A stretch of DNA of 64,000 nucleotides from Solidesulfovibrio carbinolicus (GCF_004135975.1 NZ_CP026538.1:2232001-2296000), one strand, 5' to 3'; counted from the stretch's first letter, positions 45,029 to 57,398 are shown. Made by a program: numbers and translations. Notes: generated by a model from the sequence alone, not told the origin.

Positions 45029-45194
45029 GCGCGGGCGGGGCGTGGACTTTTGCCGGGTGTTTTGAGCCTGTCGAGGCCGGGCCGTGGCCCTGGTTTGGGA
45101 AAACGCCTGGCGTTTTTCGAGACGGGGACCGGCGTCGCCCGGGCGGTCGCTGGTTGATCGGCCGGATATTTTTCGAGAAGGCGTAGCTCACCTC

Positions 45195-45223
45195 TTGACA
45201 GGGGGGAGTGCGTCGGCTAAATG
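45195..45223 (+). promoter_or_regulatory. Sigma-70 type promoter of the rpsU operon
   Basis: TTGACA (45195-45200) is followed after 17 bases by TAAATG (45218-45223). The -35 is perfect and the spacing optimal; the -10 is partial. It lies 47 bases before the rpsU ATG, with a GGGGG-rich ribosome site. Confidence 0.5.
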
Positions 45224-45269
45224 AACCTGCTTTACCGCGAGGGAATTTTTCAAAGAGGGGGTGATGTGA

Positions 45270-45470
45270 ATGCCCGGTGTCTACCTTGAGGAGTCCGACA
45301 ACTTTGACGTGGCCCTGCGCCGCTTCAAGAAGCAGGTCGAAAAATCCGGGATTCTCTCCGAGCTGAAGAAACGTCAGCACTTTGAGAAACCCAGCGTCAT
45401 GCGCAAGAAGAAGAAGGCCGCCGCTCGTAAGCGGTTGCTCAAGAAAATGCGCAAAATCAACATGATGTAA
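45270..45470 (+). CDS. rpsU: Small-subunit ribosomal protein S21
   Basis: bS21 is a late-assembling 30S protein near the mRNA anti-Shine-Dalgarno region. The 66-residue basic protein ([19 protein letters not shown], lysine/arginine-rich second half [12 protein letters not shown]) is full length. AGGGGGTG lies upstream of the ATG. Its TAA stop overlaps the yqeY ATG by one base (TAATG), and it heads rpsU-yqeY-mutS2-dnaG-rpoD. Confidence 0.97.
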   Translation: MPGVYLEESDNFDVALRRFKKQVEKSGILSELKKRQHFEKPSVMRKKKKAAARKRLLKKMRKINMM

Positions 45471-45916
45471 TGAATCTCATAGCCCGTATCGAATCCGACT
45501 ACCTGGCTTCCATGAAGGCCAGGGACGAGTTGACCCTCGGTGTTCTGCGGATGCTTAAGTCAGCTGCAAAAAACCGTCAGGTCGAGTTGCGACGCCCCTT
45601 GACCGAGGACGAGTATTGCGACGTCCTGGCCAAGCAGGCCAAGCAGCGCCGGGAGTCCATCGAACAGTTCGCCAAGGCGAACCGGGCTGATCTTGTCGAA
45701 AAAGAGGAGCGGGAGCTGGGCGTATTGCTCGCCTATCTTCCCGCTCCCTTGACCGACGACGAGCTTGCCGCCGCCGTCAACGCCGCCGTGGCCGACCTTG
45801 CCGCCGCCTCCATGAAGGACATGGGGAAGGTCGTGCAGGCGGTGCTGGCCGCTCACAAGGGGCGGGTCGACGGCAAGCGGGTCAGCGACGCCGTCAAGGC
45901 GCGCCTCGCTTCCTGA
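45470..45916 (+). CDS. yqeY: GatB/YqeY domain protein
   Basis: The 148-residue product belongs to the YqeY family, which resembles the tRNA-binding tail of GatB. It has the expected helical N-terminus ([20 protein letters not shown]) and C-terminal helix bundle (MGKVVQAVLAAHKGRVDG). The function is unknown; a link to tRNA-dependent amidation or RNA binding is suggested by the domain. It starts on the last base of rpsU and is 23 bases before mutS2. Confidence 0.93.
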   Translation: MNLIARIESDYLASMKARDELTLGVLRMLKSAAKNRQVELRRPLTEDEYCDVLAKQAKQRRESIEQFAKANRADLVEKEERELGVLLAYLPAPLTDDELAAAVNAAVADLAAASMKDMGKVVQAVLAAHKGRVDGKRVSDAVKARLAS

Positions 45917-45939
45917 CCTTCCCGAATCCACATTTTCTT

Positions 45940-48261
45940 ATGGAATCCAGAACTCTCTCGTTGCTGGAGTTTCCGAAGGTTTTGGACCGGTTGGCCGGCT
46001 ATGCTGCCTCGGAACCGGCCGCTGCCGCCTGTCGGGTGCTTTCGCCCATGGGCGATGCCGCGCGTCTGGCCACGGAACAGCAAAAGCTCGCCGAAGCTCT
46101 GGAGCTGCGCCGCGACCGGGCCTTCGAATTCACCGCTTTTCCCGACATTGAGCCACTTTTTGCCGTGCTCGAAAGCGAACGCCGGGTCCTGGACCTCGAC
46201 GCCCTGGTCGCCCTGTCCCACGTGCTGTCGCGGGTGGCCGCCCTGCGCGAGGCCCTGGGCCGCGAAGAGGGCGACTCCGTCCTTGGCGGTATCGTCCATC
46301 GTACGCCCTGGGCCAAGAAGACCCAGGCCGCCCTGGCCCGTTGCCTGGGTCCGGACGGACGCCTCAAGGACGAAAGTTCGCCCGAGCTTTTCTCCGTGCG
46401 CCAGGAAATCCGTTCCATTCACCAGACCATCCTGGCCAAGGTCAAGGAGTTCATCTCCGAGCGCGAGATGGGGCCGCTTTTGCAGGACGACTACGTCACC
46501 ATCTCCTCGGACCGTTACGTCCTGCCGCTTCGAGCCAATTTCAAGGGCCGCCTGCCCGGCGTCATCCACGACTATTCCCAGACCGGGGAGACCATCTACG
46601 TGGAGCCCTTTTTCCTGGTGGAGATCAATAACCGCCTCCAGGAACTCAAAAACGAGGAGCGCGAGGCCGAGGCCCGGGTCATGGCCTTTTTGACCGGTCT
46701 GGCCCGGGACGAGCGCCGGGAAGTCGGGGCGTCCTACCGCCTGCTCGTCGATTGCGACGTGCTGTGGGCCAAGGCTGCCCTGTGCGACGCCTTTGGCGGC
46801 ACGCTGCCCGAGATCGCCCAGGGTCGTGCCGTGCGCTTGCTCGCCGCCCGCCATCCGCTGCTGGCCCTGGCCGGCCCGGATGCCGCCGTGGCCCAGGACC
46901 TGGAGCTGGCCCCCGACCAGCGGGCGCTCATCGTCACCGGGGCCAACGCCGGCGGCAAGACGGTCTGTTTAAAGACCTTGGGGCTCCTGGCCGCCATGGC
47001 CTTGTCGGGGTTGCCCGTGCCGGCCGGAGAGGGCAGCAGCCTGCCCTTTTTCGCCAAGATTTTCGTCTTTCTCGGCGACGAGCAAAGCCTTGAGGACCAT
47101 TTGTCCACCTTCACGGCCCAGATCCGCCACCTCTCGCGCGTCTGGCCGGACATCGACGCGGACACGCTGGTGCTCCTTGACGAATTCGGGGCCGGCACCG
47201 ACCCGTCCCAGGGCGCGGCCTTGGCCCAGGCCGTGGTGGACGGTCTTCTTGACCGGGGGGCCTATCTGGCCGCCGCCACCCACTTTCCGGCGCTTAAGGC
47301 CTACGGCCTGTCCCGGGAAGGGGTGCGCGCCGCCTGCATGCTCTTTGATCCGGCGACCAAAAAGCCGCTCTACCGCCTGGCTTACGATCAGGTCGGGGCG
47401 TCCATTGCCTTGGACGTGGCCCGGGAGCACGGCTTGCCCGAGGACATTTTGGAGCGGGCCAACCGCTATCTGCTCCTGGACGGCAACGACACCGGACTGG
47501 TGTTTGACCGCCTCAATGACCTGGCCCTGCGCCGGGAACACGAGCTGGAGGCCCTTGCCGCCAAGCGTCTGGCTGAAGAAGGCAAGATCCAAAAGCTCAA
47601 GGACAACTTGAAGAAAGCTCAGGACAAGCTGCTGGAAGAGATCCGTGAGCAGTCCCGCGACATCGTGCGCCGCCACGAGGCCGGACGCCTGGGACGCAAG
47701 GAAGCGCAAAAGGCCCTTGCCGATGTTCGCAAAAGACTTATTGATGAAAGCAACGAATTGACCGGAGGCCCCGGGGGTGAGGCCGCGGCTGCGGTTTTCG
47801 ATCTCGACGCCATTGCTCCTGGTGATTCGGTCCAGGTGACAAGTTGGAACAAAATCGGCGTGGTACGGGAAAAAGACCTTAAGCGCCAAGCCGCCAAGGT
47901 CGATATCGGCGGCGTGAGCCTGTGGGTGAACGTGGCCGATCTGGCCCCGGCTGCCGGCAAGCCGGCCAAGGCCGGGGGCGGAACGGTCGTGACTCATGCG
48001 GCCTCCGAGGCCAAGGGGCTGGGGTTGGTGGTCGATTTGCGGGGGATGCGAGCCGACGCGGCCGAAAGTGAGCTCTTGGCCTTTGTCGACAACGCGCTGC
48101 TGCGCGGGCATGGCGAACTGGAGGTCATCCATGGCCGGGGCACCGGGGCGCTGCGGCGCGAGGTGCACCGGATGCTGAAGGATCATCCCCAGGTCGCGTC
48201 CTTTGCCATCGCTCCCGAGGACCGGGGCGGCGACGGAATGACCATGGTGACGCTCAAATAA
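45940..48261 (+). CDS. mutS2: Endonuclease MutS2
   Basis: The 773-residue protein has the MutS core ATPase (Walker A GANAGGKT at 334-341, Walker B LVLLDEFGAGTDP), a long coiled-coil segment (about 510-600) and a C-terminal Smr nuclease domain (LDLRGMRADAAESEL, IHGRGTGALR). MutS2 limits recombination and, in Bacillus, rescues collided ribosomes. The N-terminal mismatch domain of MutS is absent, as usual. It is in an operon with rpsU, yqeY, dnaG and rpoD. Confidence 0.96.
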   Translation: MESRTLSLLEFPKVLDRLAGYAASEPAAAACRVLSPMGDAARLATEQQKLAEALELRRDRAFEFTAFPDIEPLFAVLESERRVLDLDALVALSHVLSRVAALREALGREEGDSVLGGIVHRTPWAKKTQAALARCLGPDGRLKDESSPELFSVRQEIRSIHQTILAKVKEFISEREMGPLLQDDYVTISSDRYVLPLRANFKGRLPGVIHDYSQTGETIYVEPFFLVEINNRLQELKNEEREAEARVMAFLTGLARDERREVGASYRLLVDCDVLWAKAALCDAFGGTLPEIAQGRAVRLLAARHPLLALAGPDAAVAQDLELAPDQRALIVTGANAGGKTVCLKTLGLLAAMALSGLPVPAGEGSSLPFFAKIFVFLGDEQSLEDHLSTFTAQIRHLSRVWPDIDADTLVLLDEFGAGTDPSQGAALAQAVVDGLLDRGAYLAAATHFPALKAYGLSREGVRAACMLFDPATKKPLYRLAYDQVGASIALDVAREHGLPEDILERANRYLLLDGNDTGLVFDRLNDLALRREHELEALAAKRLAEEGKIQKLKDNLKKAQDKLLEEIREQSRDIVRRHEAGRLGRKEAQKALADVRKRLIDESNELTGGPGGEAAAAVFDLDAIAPGDSVQVTSWNKIGVVREKDLKRQAAKVDIGGVSLWVNVADLAPAAGKPAKAGGGTVVTHAASEAKGLGLVVDLRGMRADAAESELLAFVDNALLRGHGELEVIHGRGTGALRREVHRMLKDHPQVASFAIAPEDRGGDGMTMVTLK

Positions 48262-48351
48262 GCGTCGGCATTTTTTGTCCGCTTTGCCGGCGGGAGCGGA
48301 CAGCCCTCGGGCGGCCCCGGGCCGCTTGCAACGTTTGTCTGGCCGGGTGCG

Positions 48352-50074
48352 ATGAAAAATGATTCCGGGGCCGTGGCGGCGGTCAAGGCCCGGGCCAACA
48401 TCGCCGAAATCGTGGGGCGTTACGTGACTCTGCGGCCGGTCGGCAGCCGGCTGGTGGGGCCTTGCCCGTTTCACCAGGAGACCAAAGGATCGTTTAACGT
48501 CCATCCAGACAAAGGCTTTTTCCACTGTTTCGGGTGCCAGGCCTCGGGGGACGTCATTGATTTTTTTTGCCGCATAAACGGCCTGGAGTTTCGCGAAGGG
48601 CTGGAGCGGCTGGCGGCCGAAGTGGGGGTCGATCTCGGCCGGGCGCGCAACGACCCGCGCGCGGCGGCCAAGAAGCGCGAGCGCGACGCCTGTCTGGCCA
48701 TGCACGAGCTGGCTGACCGATATTTTCGCCACTTGCTGGGCCAGGGCGAAGGCCGGGTGGCCCGGGAGTATCTGGAAAGGCGCGGTGTCAGCGCCGAGAT
48801 GATCGAGCGGTTTTCCCTGGGCGTGAGCCCCGAGGGCTGGCAGGGCCTGCAAACCGTGCTGCGCGGCAGGGGCTTTGACGACGATTCGGCCATCATCGCG
48901 GGCCTTTTGACCCAGGGCAAGAACGGGCGCACCTGGGACCGTTTTCGCGGCCGGCTCATGTTTCCAATCCGCGACGGCGGCGGCCGGGTCATCGCCTTTG
49001 GCGGGCGGGTCATGGGCGAGGGCGATCCGAAGTATTTAAACAGCGCCGAAACCCCCATCTACACCAAGGGGCAGCATCTTTACGGACTTTTCGAGGCCCG
49101 GCCGGTCATGGCCAAGACCCGGCGGGCGCTTTTGAGCGAGGGCTATCTCGACGTCATCACCCTGCACCAGTTCGGCTACGGCGAGGCCTGCGGGGTGCTG
49201 GGAACGGCCATGACCCATGAGCAGGCGAGGCGCCTAAGCGGGTTCGCCCCCCGGGTCGATCTGGTCTTTGACGGCGACGCGCCCGGCCGCAAGGCGGCCT
49301 TGCGGGCGGCCCAGATGCTTTTGACCCTCGGCGGAGCCTGCCGGGTGGTGCCCCTGCCCGACGGCGAGGACGTGGACAGCTTGCTCCATGCCCTGGGGCG
49401 CGAGGGCTTCGAGGCCTGTCTGGAGCGGGCCGAGGACGGACTCAATTTCTGTCTGCGCATGGTGCGCGAGACGTATGCCCCCCGGGAGATCGTGGCCTGG
49501 GCCGGGGAATTTTTGGGGGGGCTGGCCGACGAGGGCCTGCGGGCGCTTTTCATCCCGCGCGTGGCCTCGGGGCTGGGGCTGGCCGAGGCCGAACTGCGCC
49601 GGCTGCTTTCCCGTCCGGCCAAGAGGCCGGCCCCCGGGCCGCGGCCGGGAGAAACGGCCGCGCCGCGCCAGCCGGCCTGGGAGCTGGCCCCGCGCGACGC
49701 CCAGATATTGTCGTTTGTCGTGCGTCGGCCGGACTATGCGGCGCATTTGGCCGGGGAAGGGCTGGCCGAGCTCTTGGGCAACGCCGACGCCCGGATGTTT
49801 TTCGCCAGACTCGCCGGATTGGTTCCGGACGAGTCTGGGGCGCGCCTGACCGAGCCCGAAACCGCCTTTTGGGCCAAGGCGCAGATGGAACCGCCCGTGT
49901 CCGATGCGGACGCGGCGGCGTTTTTCGAGGAACTTTGCGTATTTCTCCATGAGGCGCGGGAGAGCGACCGGCGGCGGGCCGTCATGGACGCCATCCGCCT
50001 GGCCCAGCAACGGGGAGACAGCGAAGAAGCCCTGCGGCTTCTCGGGGAACTGCAAGCCCTTTCCGGGAGGGGAG

Positions 50075-50082
<8 letters not shown>
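48352..50082 (+). CDS. dnaG: DNA primase
   Basis: DnaG makes RNA primers for replication. The 576-residue protein has the zinc site C38-x2-H41 ... C59-x2-C62, the TOPRIM catalytic region ([18 protein letters not shown], then [11 protein letters not shown]) and a helicase-interacting C-terminal domain. It begins 90 bases after mutS2 without a good ribosome site; ATG 48352 gives the expected N-terminus. Its TAA overlaps the rpoD start by 8 bases, coupling primase with the main sigma factor, as in other bacteria. Confidence 0.96.
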
Positions 50083-51841
<1,759 letters not shown>

Positions 51842-51877
51842 GCCGCGCTAAGCGCTTCTGCTGCTTTAGAAAACGGT

Positions 51878-51918
51878 AACGCCCTCCGGCCGTGTGGTCT
51901 GAGGGCGTTTTATGTTTA
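51878..51918. terminator. Terminator between rpoD and UPF0178 gene
   Basis: AACGCCCTC (51878-51886) pairs with GAGGGCGTT (51901-51909), followed by TTATGTTT on the plus strand; GTTTTC flanks the minus side. It lies 36 bases after rpoD and may serve both convergent transcripts. Confidence 0.8.
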
Positions 51919-51988
51919 GGCGGCCGATGGACTGGCTGCCTACCGGACCCGGGATCACGGCGACCAAGGCCGCGCAAGACTTGGTCTT

Positions 51989-52441
51989 TTAGTTGCCGGC
52001 GTACTGCCGCAAAAACTGGTCGAGCTGGTTGGCGAACGCCTCCCGGTCCCGGTTGGACAGGGGCGGCGGGCCGCCGGTGACCACCCCCGAGTCGCGCAGC
52101 TCCGAGAGCAGCCCCCGCATGGCCAGCTTGCCCTGGATGTTGTCGCGGGTGTAGCGCTCCCCGCGCGGGTTCAGGGCATGGGCGTCCTTGTCCACCACCT
52201 GGGCGGCCAGGGGAATGTCGGCTGTAATGACCAGATCGCCGGACGCCACGCGTTCGACGATGACCCCATCAACAACGTCGAAGCCCTGGCCCACCCGCAC
52301 GGCCGTGATATGGGGCGACTGAGGGAAGCGCAGGGCCTTGTTGGCGACGAGCACCAGGGCAATCCCCCGGCGCATGGCCGCCCGGCACAGGATGTCCTTG
52401 ATGGGCGTGGGCAGGGCGTCGGCGTCGGCGTAAATTTTCAT
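51989..52441 (-). CDS. YaiI/YqxD (UPF0178) family protein
   Basis: The 150-residue protein starts [18 protein letters not shown], the signature of UPF0178, a PIN-like fold with conserved aspartates (D in YADADALP, D in VVDGVI and ITADIPLA) and [12 protein letters not shown] near the end. Nuclease activity is suspected from the fold but not shown. ATG 52441 is chosen; the frame runs to 52591 without conservation. It is 25 bases from the next minus-strand gene, probably one transcript. Confidence 0.9.
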   Translation of the reverse strand: MKIYADADALPTPIKDILCRAAMRRGIALVLVANKALRFPQSPHITAVRVGQGFDVVDGVIVERVASGDLVITADIPLAAQVVDKDAHALNPRGERYTRDNIQGKLAMRGLLSELRDSGVVTGGPPPLSNRDREAFANQLDQFLRQYAGN

Positions 52442-52466
52442 GGCGTCCTGAAAGTTCGTGAAAAGG

Positions 52467-53123
52467 TTAGATGATGACGTGGCGCCGGATGTAGGCCACG
52501 GCCTCTTCCGGCGTGTCCAGGACCGTAAACAGCTCCATGTCCTCGGCCGAGACAAAGCCCCGTTCCTGAAGCGTGCCCTTGAACCAGTCAATAAGCCCGC
52601 CCCAGAAGGCCTTGCCCATGAAGATGATGGGGAAGGGCTTGATGCGCCGGGTCTGGATGAGCACCAGGGCTTCGCTGAGTTCGTCCAGGGTGCCGAAGCC
52701 GCCGGGCATGGCGATGTAGGCCATGGCGTATTTGATGAACATGAGCTTGCGGATGAAAAAGTAGCGGTAGTCGCTGCGGATGGTCAGGAACTTGTTGGGC
52801 TGCTGCTCCAGCGGCAGGTGGATGTGCAGCCCCACCGACTCGCCGCCGCATTCGTAGGCCCCCTTGTTGGCCGCCTCCATGAGTCCCGGCCCGCCGCCGG
52901 TGATGACCGAATAGCCGGCCCGGCACAGCATGTGGGCGAGCTTGGCCGTTTCGGCGTAGAGCGGCTCATCGGGGCCTATCCGGGCCGAGCCGAAGATGGA
53001 CACGGCTGGTTTCAATTCCCCAAGCTGCTCGAATCCATCAACGATTTCGGCCATGATCTTGAAAAGCCGCCAGGATTCCGACATTGACAGGTCGTTGATC
53101 AAGTATTGGCGCGAGGCGGACAT
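52467..53123 (-). CDS. LOG family Rossmann-fold protein
   Basis: The 218-residue product has the LOG (TIGR00730) features: [23 protein letters not shown] and PGGFGTLDE. Family members are phosphoribohydrolases that release a base from nucleoside 5'-monophosphate (cytokinin activation in plants; purine nucleotide metabolism in bacteria). It is upstream of the UPF0178 gene in the same minus-strand pair. Exact substrate unknown. Confidence 0.9.
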   Translation of the reverse strand: MSASRQYLINDLSMSESWRLFKIMAEIVDGFEQLGELKPAVSIFGSARIGPDEPLYAETAKLAHMLCRAGYSVITGGGPGLMEAANKGAYECGGESVGLHIHLPLEQQPNKFLTIRSDYRYFFIRKLMFIKYAMAYIAMPGGFGTLDELSEALVLIQTRRIKPFPIIFMGKAFWGGLIDWFKGTLQERGFVSAEDMELFTVLDTPEEAVAYIRRHVII

Positions 53124-53285
53124 GGGCGCTCCTTTGGCTGATTACCGGGCAGGGCCTTTTCAGCGGCGGCCGAACGGGGTACACGGCGTCCTCCGGCAAA
53201 CAGCTGACCGCCGTTTGCCGGTCTTGCCCGCAAAGGCGCTTATTATCAAGACGCGGCCGGCCTGCCGGCCGCACCCGGAGGCACC

Positions 53286-54893
53286 ATGAAGGTCAAGTTC
53301 CTCGGCGCGGCCGGAACCGTCACCGGTTCCTGTCACCTCATCGAGACCGCCACGGCCCGCTTTGCCATCGACTGCGGCATGCACCAGGGCAACGAGGTCA
53401 TCGAGCGCCGAAACCTCGACACCTCGGTCTACAAGCCCCGCAACATCGACTTCTTCCTGCTCACCCACGCCCATATCGACCACTCGGGGCTTCTGCCGCG
53501 CATGGTCAGGACCGGCTTTAGCGGCAAAGTCTATTGCACGCCGCCGACCAAGGAACTGCTCGCCATCATGCTGGAGGACAGCGCCCATATCCAGGAGATG
53601 GAAGCCGAATGGGCCAGCCGCAAAAGCCGCCGCCACGGCGGCCGGACCGTGGAAGCCCTCTACACCAAGGCCGACGCCCTGGCCGCCGCCGCCTTGTTGA
53701 CCCCCGTCCCCTACGGCGAACCCTTTTCGCCGGCCCCGGGCATCACCGCCGTCTACCACGACGCCGGCCATATTCTGGGTTCGGCCTTTATTGAGCTGTC
53801 GCTTGACGGCAACGGCAAGCGCACGCGGATGCTGTTCTCCGGCGACCTTGGCCGCCCCGACCAACTGCTTGTCAACGATCCGGACAAGCCGGTGGAGTCC
53901 GACTACCTCTTTCTGGAAGGCACCTACGGCGACCGCGACCACAAAAACCCCCAGGACAGCCGCGAGGAGCTGGCCCAGGCCATCCGCGAGAGCTACGCCC
54001 GGGGCGGCAAGGTCATCATTCCGGCCTTTGCCGTGGAACGCACCCAGGAAATGCTGTTTTGCCTGCACCTGCTGCTCAAGGAAGGCCGCATCCCGGCCGA
54101 TCTGCCGGTCTTCGTGGACAGCCCGCTGGCCATCAAGGCCACGGAGATCTTTCGCCGCAACCCGGCCTACCTCGACGCCGAGACCCGGGCCTATTATGAT
54201 CGGGGCGAAGACCCGCTGTCCCTGCCCAATCTCCGCTTCACCCAGACCACCGACCAGTCGCGCGAGATTAACGAACTCAAAGGCCCGGCCATCGTCATCG
54301 CCGCCAGCGGCATGTGCAACGCCGGGCGCGTCAAGCACCACCTGCGCCATAACCTGTGGCGTCCCGAGGCCGGCATCGTTTTCGTCGGCTTCCAGGCCAT
54401 GGGCACGCCCGGCCGCAAGATCGTGGACGGCGCGAAAATGATCCGCATTCTGGGCGAGGAAGTGGCCGTCAACGCCAAGGTCTACACCATCGGCGGCTTT
54501 TCCTCCCACGCCGGCCAGAGCCAGATTCTCGCCTGGCTGTCGCATTTCAAGGTCAACCATCCGCAGGTGTTTCTGGTCCACGGCGAGCAAAAGGCCCTGG
54601 AGACCCTGGCCGGGCTTATTCGCCAGCGCTTCGGGGTCAAGGTGCGCATCCCGCAGTACCTTGAGGAATACACGTTGACGCCAGGGACCGAACCGGTCGT
54701 GGCCGTGGACGCCGAAAAGGCCCATCCGCACATCGACTGGGAAGTGCTGTTCGCCGAGATGGAAGGGCGGCTCACCCGGCTGCGCGACAAGGCCAAGGAT
54801 CTGGCCGGGCGTCCGTCCGAGGAACAGGCGGAACTGCGCCAGCGGCTGACCACTCTGGACCGGGAGATGCTGGAGCTGCTCTCGGAAATGTAA
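53286..54893 (+). CDS. Metallo-beta-lactamase/beta-CASP RNA-processing-type protein
   Basis: The 535-residue protein has the N-terminal metallo-beta-lactamase site HAHIDH (61-66), FSGDLGRP and YHDAGHILGSA, the beta-CASP insertion, and the C-terminal RMMBL part with GGFSSHAGQ and LVHGEQ. This is the COG1236 (YSH1/CPSF-like) group of nucleases rather than RNase J, which is longer in bacteria and differently ordered. A helical tail (490-535) follows. It stands alone, divergent from the LOG gene. Confidence 0.9.
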   Translation: MKVKFLGAAGTVTGSCHLIETATARFAIDCGMHQGNEVIERRNLDTSVYKPRNIDFFLLTHAHIDHSGLLPRMVRTGFSGKVYCTPPTKELLAIMLEDSAHIQEMEAEWASRKSRRHGGRTVEALYTKADALAAAALLTPVPYGEPFSPAPGITAVYHDAGHILGSAFIELSLDGNGKRTRMLFSGDLGRPDQLLVNDPDKPVESDYLFLEGTYGDRDHKNPQDSREELAQAIRESYARGGKVIIPAFAVERTQEMLFCLHLLLKEGRIPADLPVFVDSPLAIKATEIFRRNPAYLDAETRAYYDRGEDPLSLPNLRFTQTTDQSREINELKGPAIVIAASGMCNAGRVKHHLRHNLWRPEAGIVFVGFQAMGTPGRKIVDGAKMIRILGEEVAVNAKVYTIGGFSSHAGQSQILAWLSHFKVNHPQVFLVHGEQKALETLAGLIRQRFGVKVRIPQYLEEYTLTPGTEPVVAVDAEKAHPHIDWEVLFAEMEGRLTRLRDKAKDLAGRPSEEQAELRQRLTTLDREMLELLSEM

Positions 54894-55068
54894 GCTTTTG
54901 GCTATGGCGCGGTTTCGGGCAGGCCCCGGGGCCGCGCCGTCCATCGACTGGGAGGGCGGCGTGGCTGGCGTCCCGTGCGCGAAATCCGTAAAAAGCCTTT
55001 CGGGCCTTGGCTGCTTGGGAGCGGGAAGCGCCCCGCAGGGCGCGGCCCGTTAGTCGGCGGGCGGCTGG

Positions 55069-55287
55069 CTACTTGAGGCGGTAGGTGATGCGGCCGCGGG
55101 TGAGGTCGTAGGGCGAAAGCTCGACCTTGACCCGGTCGCCGGGCAGGATGCGGATGTAGAACTTGCGCATTTTGCCGGAAATGTGGGCCAGCACTTCGTG
55201 ACCGTTTTCCAGCTCGACGCGGAACATGGCGTTGGGCAGGGCTTCCTGCACCACGCCGTCAACCTCGATGGCGCCTTCTTTGGCCAT
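55069..55287 (-). CDS. infA: Translation initiation factor IF-1
   Basis: IF-1 occupies the ribosomal A site at initiation. The 72-residue OB-fold protein starts [11 protein letters not shown] and has the conserved [16 protein letters not shown] and [20 protein letters not shown] 55287 has AGGAGG 9 bases upstream; the frame is open to 55317. It is convergent with the beta-CASP gene, and a GC-rich palindrome (55028-55043) lies just downstream. Confidence 0.97.
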   Translation of the reverse strand: MAKEGAIEVDGVVQEALPNAMFRVELENGHEVLAHISGKMRKFYIRILPGDRVKVELSPYDLTRGRITYRLK

Positions 55288-55462
55288 AAACTGTATCCTC
55301 CTGACGGCGCGCCCCATGGACGCGGCCGAATGGTCGCGTTATCGTGAACGGGGTTAGGTAGATGGTTTTTTGGAAAAAGGCAAGGGGCAGGGAGGCTTGC
55401 CGTCCGTTCTTGCCGCCTGGCCGCATTTTGGAGTAGAGCCTTGAAAAAAAGGAAGAACCGCC

Positions 55463-56662
55463 GTGCTGACGCGACCGCAACTCGATAAATACGCCGACGT
55501 CCTGGTCTGGGGGCTTTTGACTTCCCGCACCGAACCCTACAAGCCCGGCGACGTGGTGCTCGTCCAATACGAACTGGCCGCCCTGAAACTGGCCGAGGCT
55601 GTTTATGCCAAGCTCCTGGAGCGCGGCATCAATCCCGTGCCGCGGCTGGCCCTGACCCCGGCCATGGAAAGCGCCTTTTACGGCAAGGCCGACGAGGCCC
55701 AGCTCGTGTTCCAGGCCCCGGGCCAGGCCGAACTCCACGAAAATCTCCACGGGGCCATGCACCTGCTCGGCCCGGACAGTCTGACGCACTTAAGCGGCGT
55801 GGACCCCAAGCGCATTGCCGCCGCCGCCGTGGCCCGCAAACCCCTGCGCGACATCCTGGTGCGCCGGGAGGAACGCGGCGAATTCGGCTGGACGCTGTGC
55901 CTGTATCCCACGGCCGAGCTGGCCGCCAAGGCCGGCCTGTCGAAAAAGGACTACGCCGCCCAGGTCGTGGCCGCCTGTTTTCTCAAGGACTCGGACCCCG
56001 TGGCCCGCTGGCGGGCGCTTTATGAAGAGGTCCGGGAGATCAAGGCCTGGCTTGGCAGCATAAAAGCCGATTATCTGCATGTGGAATCGGCCGGCGTGGA
56101 CCTCAAGGTGAGCATTGGCGAGCGCCGCCGCTGGCTTGGGCTTTCCGGTCACAACATCCCGAGCTTCGAGATCTTTACCTCGCCCGACTGGCGCGGCATC
56201 TCCGGGCGCTATTTCGCCGACCAGCCGTCGTACCGCAGTGGCAATCTCGTCTCCGGCGTGCGCCTGACCTTCAAGGACGGCCAGGTGGCGGAGGTCTCGG
56301 CCGAGCAGGGCGAGCAGTTCGTGCGCAAACAGCTGGCCATGGACCCAGGGGCCTCGCGCATCGGCGAATTTTCCCTGACCGACCGGCGCTTTTCGCGCAT
56401 CGACAAATTCATGGCCAATACGCTGTATGACGAAAACTTCGGCGGACCGAACGGCAACTGCCACGTGGCCGTGGGAAGTTCCTATTCCGATACCTACGAC
56501 GGCGACCCGGCCAGCCTGGACGCCGCCAAGAAAGCCGAGCTCGGCTTCAACGATTCGGCCCTGCATTGGGATCTCGTCAATACCGAGCCCAAGCGGGTAC
56601 GCGCCCATCTGGCCGACGGCAGCGACGTGACCATCTACGAAGATGGTCAGTTCACGTATTGA
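55463..56662 (+). CDS. Aminopeptidase of the M29 (thermophilic) family
   Basis: The 399-residue cytoplasmic metallopeptidase starts at GTG 55463 with GGAAG 7 bases before it. Family features are the N-terminal domain (KYADVLVWGLL, PGDVVLVQYE) and C-terminal metal-site region: TSPDWRGISGR, GNCHVAVGSSYSD and ALHWDLVN. M29 enzymes are cobalt- or zinc-activated exopeptidases. No signal peptide is present. It is followed by a small palindrome (56675-56693) without U tract and a gene 75 bases later. Confidence 0.93.
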   Translation: MLTRPQLDKYADVLVWGLLTSRTEPYKPGDVVLVQYELAALKLAEAVYAKLLERGINPVPRLALTPAMESAFYGKADEAQLVFQAPGQAELHENLHGAMHLLGPDSLTHLSGVDPKRIAAAAVARKPLRDILVRREERGEFGWTLCLYPTAELAAKAGLSKKDYAAQVVAACFLKDSDPVARWRALYEEVREIKAWLGSIKADYLHVESAGVDLKVSIGERRRWLGLSGHNIPSFEIFTSPDWRGISGRYFADQPSYRSGNLVSGVRLTFKDGQVAEVSAEQGEQFVRKQLAMDPGASRIGEFSLTDRRFSRIDKFMANTLYDENFGGPNGNCHVAVGSSYSDTYDGDPASLDAAKKAELGFNDSALHWDLVNTEPKRVRAHLADGSDVTIYEDGQFTY

Positions 56663-56736
56663 CGCGACGGGCGGCCTGCCGTAACGCGGCAGGGGCGCGC
56701 CCACGCGGCGCGCAGCCACACGGAAGGGAGCGGGGT

Positions 56737-57228
56737 ATGCGGAAACTGGTGATGCTGACTGTGGCGACGTTCATGCTTTTGGCCGGCCTGGCCCAGGCCG
56801 GACCCAAGGCCAACCCCAATATCCGGGGCTGGGAGCGGGGCGGGGCCTACGACAAGTTGTTTGATCCCAAAGAAGCCGACGCCATAAAAGGGCGTGTGGT
56901 CAAGATCTACGACATCGTGCCCTTGCCGGGCATGGCCACGGGCGTGGCCTTGCAGGTCGAGGACAAGAAAGATAAAACTTTGGAAATCGTGCATCTTGGT
57001 CCCAAGGAATTCGTCGATTTGGGCTCCATTGGCCTCAAGGAAGGCGACCAAGTCAAGGCGGCCGGGGCCTGGGCCGAATTTGACGGCCAGGACGTGCTCA
57101 TGGCCGTCAAGGTCAAGAAGGGCGACGACGTTCAGCTCAAGGTTCGCCGCACCAAGGACGGTTTCCCGTTCTGGAGCATGACGCCCGAAGAGCGCCAGCG
57201 CGAAGCCGGAATGGACGCCGGGGATTAA
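56737..57228 (+). CDS. Small periplasmic protein (OB-fold-like)
   Basis: The 163-residue product has a signal peptide (MRKLVMLTVATFMLLAGLAQA, cleavage after about 21) and a beta-rich mature domain with KGRVVKIYDIVPLPGM, VALQVEDKKDK, LKEGDQVKAAGAW and VLMAVKVKKGDD, suggesting a bacterial OB-fold (BOF-like). GGAAGGGAG precedes ATG. Function and partner are unknown. Confidence 0.7.
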   Translation: MRKLVMLTVATFMLLAGLAQAGPKANPNIRGWERGGAYDKLFDPKEADAIKGRVVKIYDIVPLPGMATGVALQVEDKKDKTLEIVHLGPKEFVDLGSIGLKEGDQVKAAGAWAEFDGQDVLMAVKVKKGDDVQLKVRRTKDGFPFWSMTPEERQREAGMDAGD

Positions 57229-57398
57229 CTTGGCTTTTCTTCAGGCGACGTTCGGCGACGGCGCGGCCAGGACTTGACGGGATTTTTCCGCCGGCCCGCG
57301 CATCGGCCTTGCGCTTTACGGCCGCTTTTCGTAAGAATTGCTATAGCGACGCAATTTGCCGCCCAGGCGCGGCCACACTATAAACGGGAGCTTGCCGC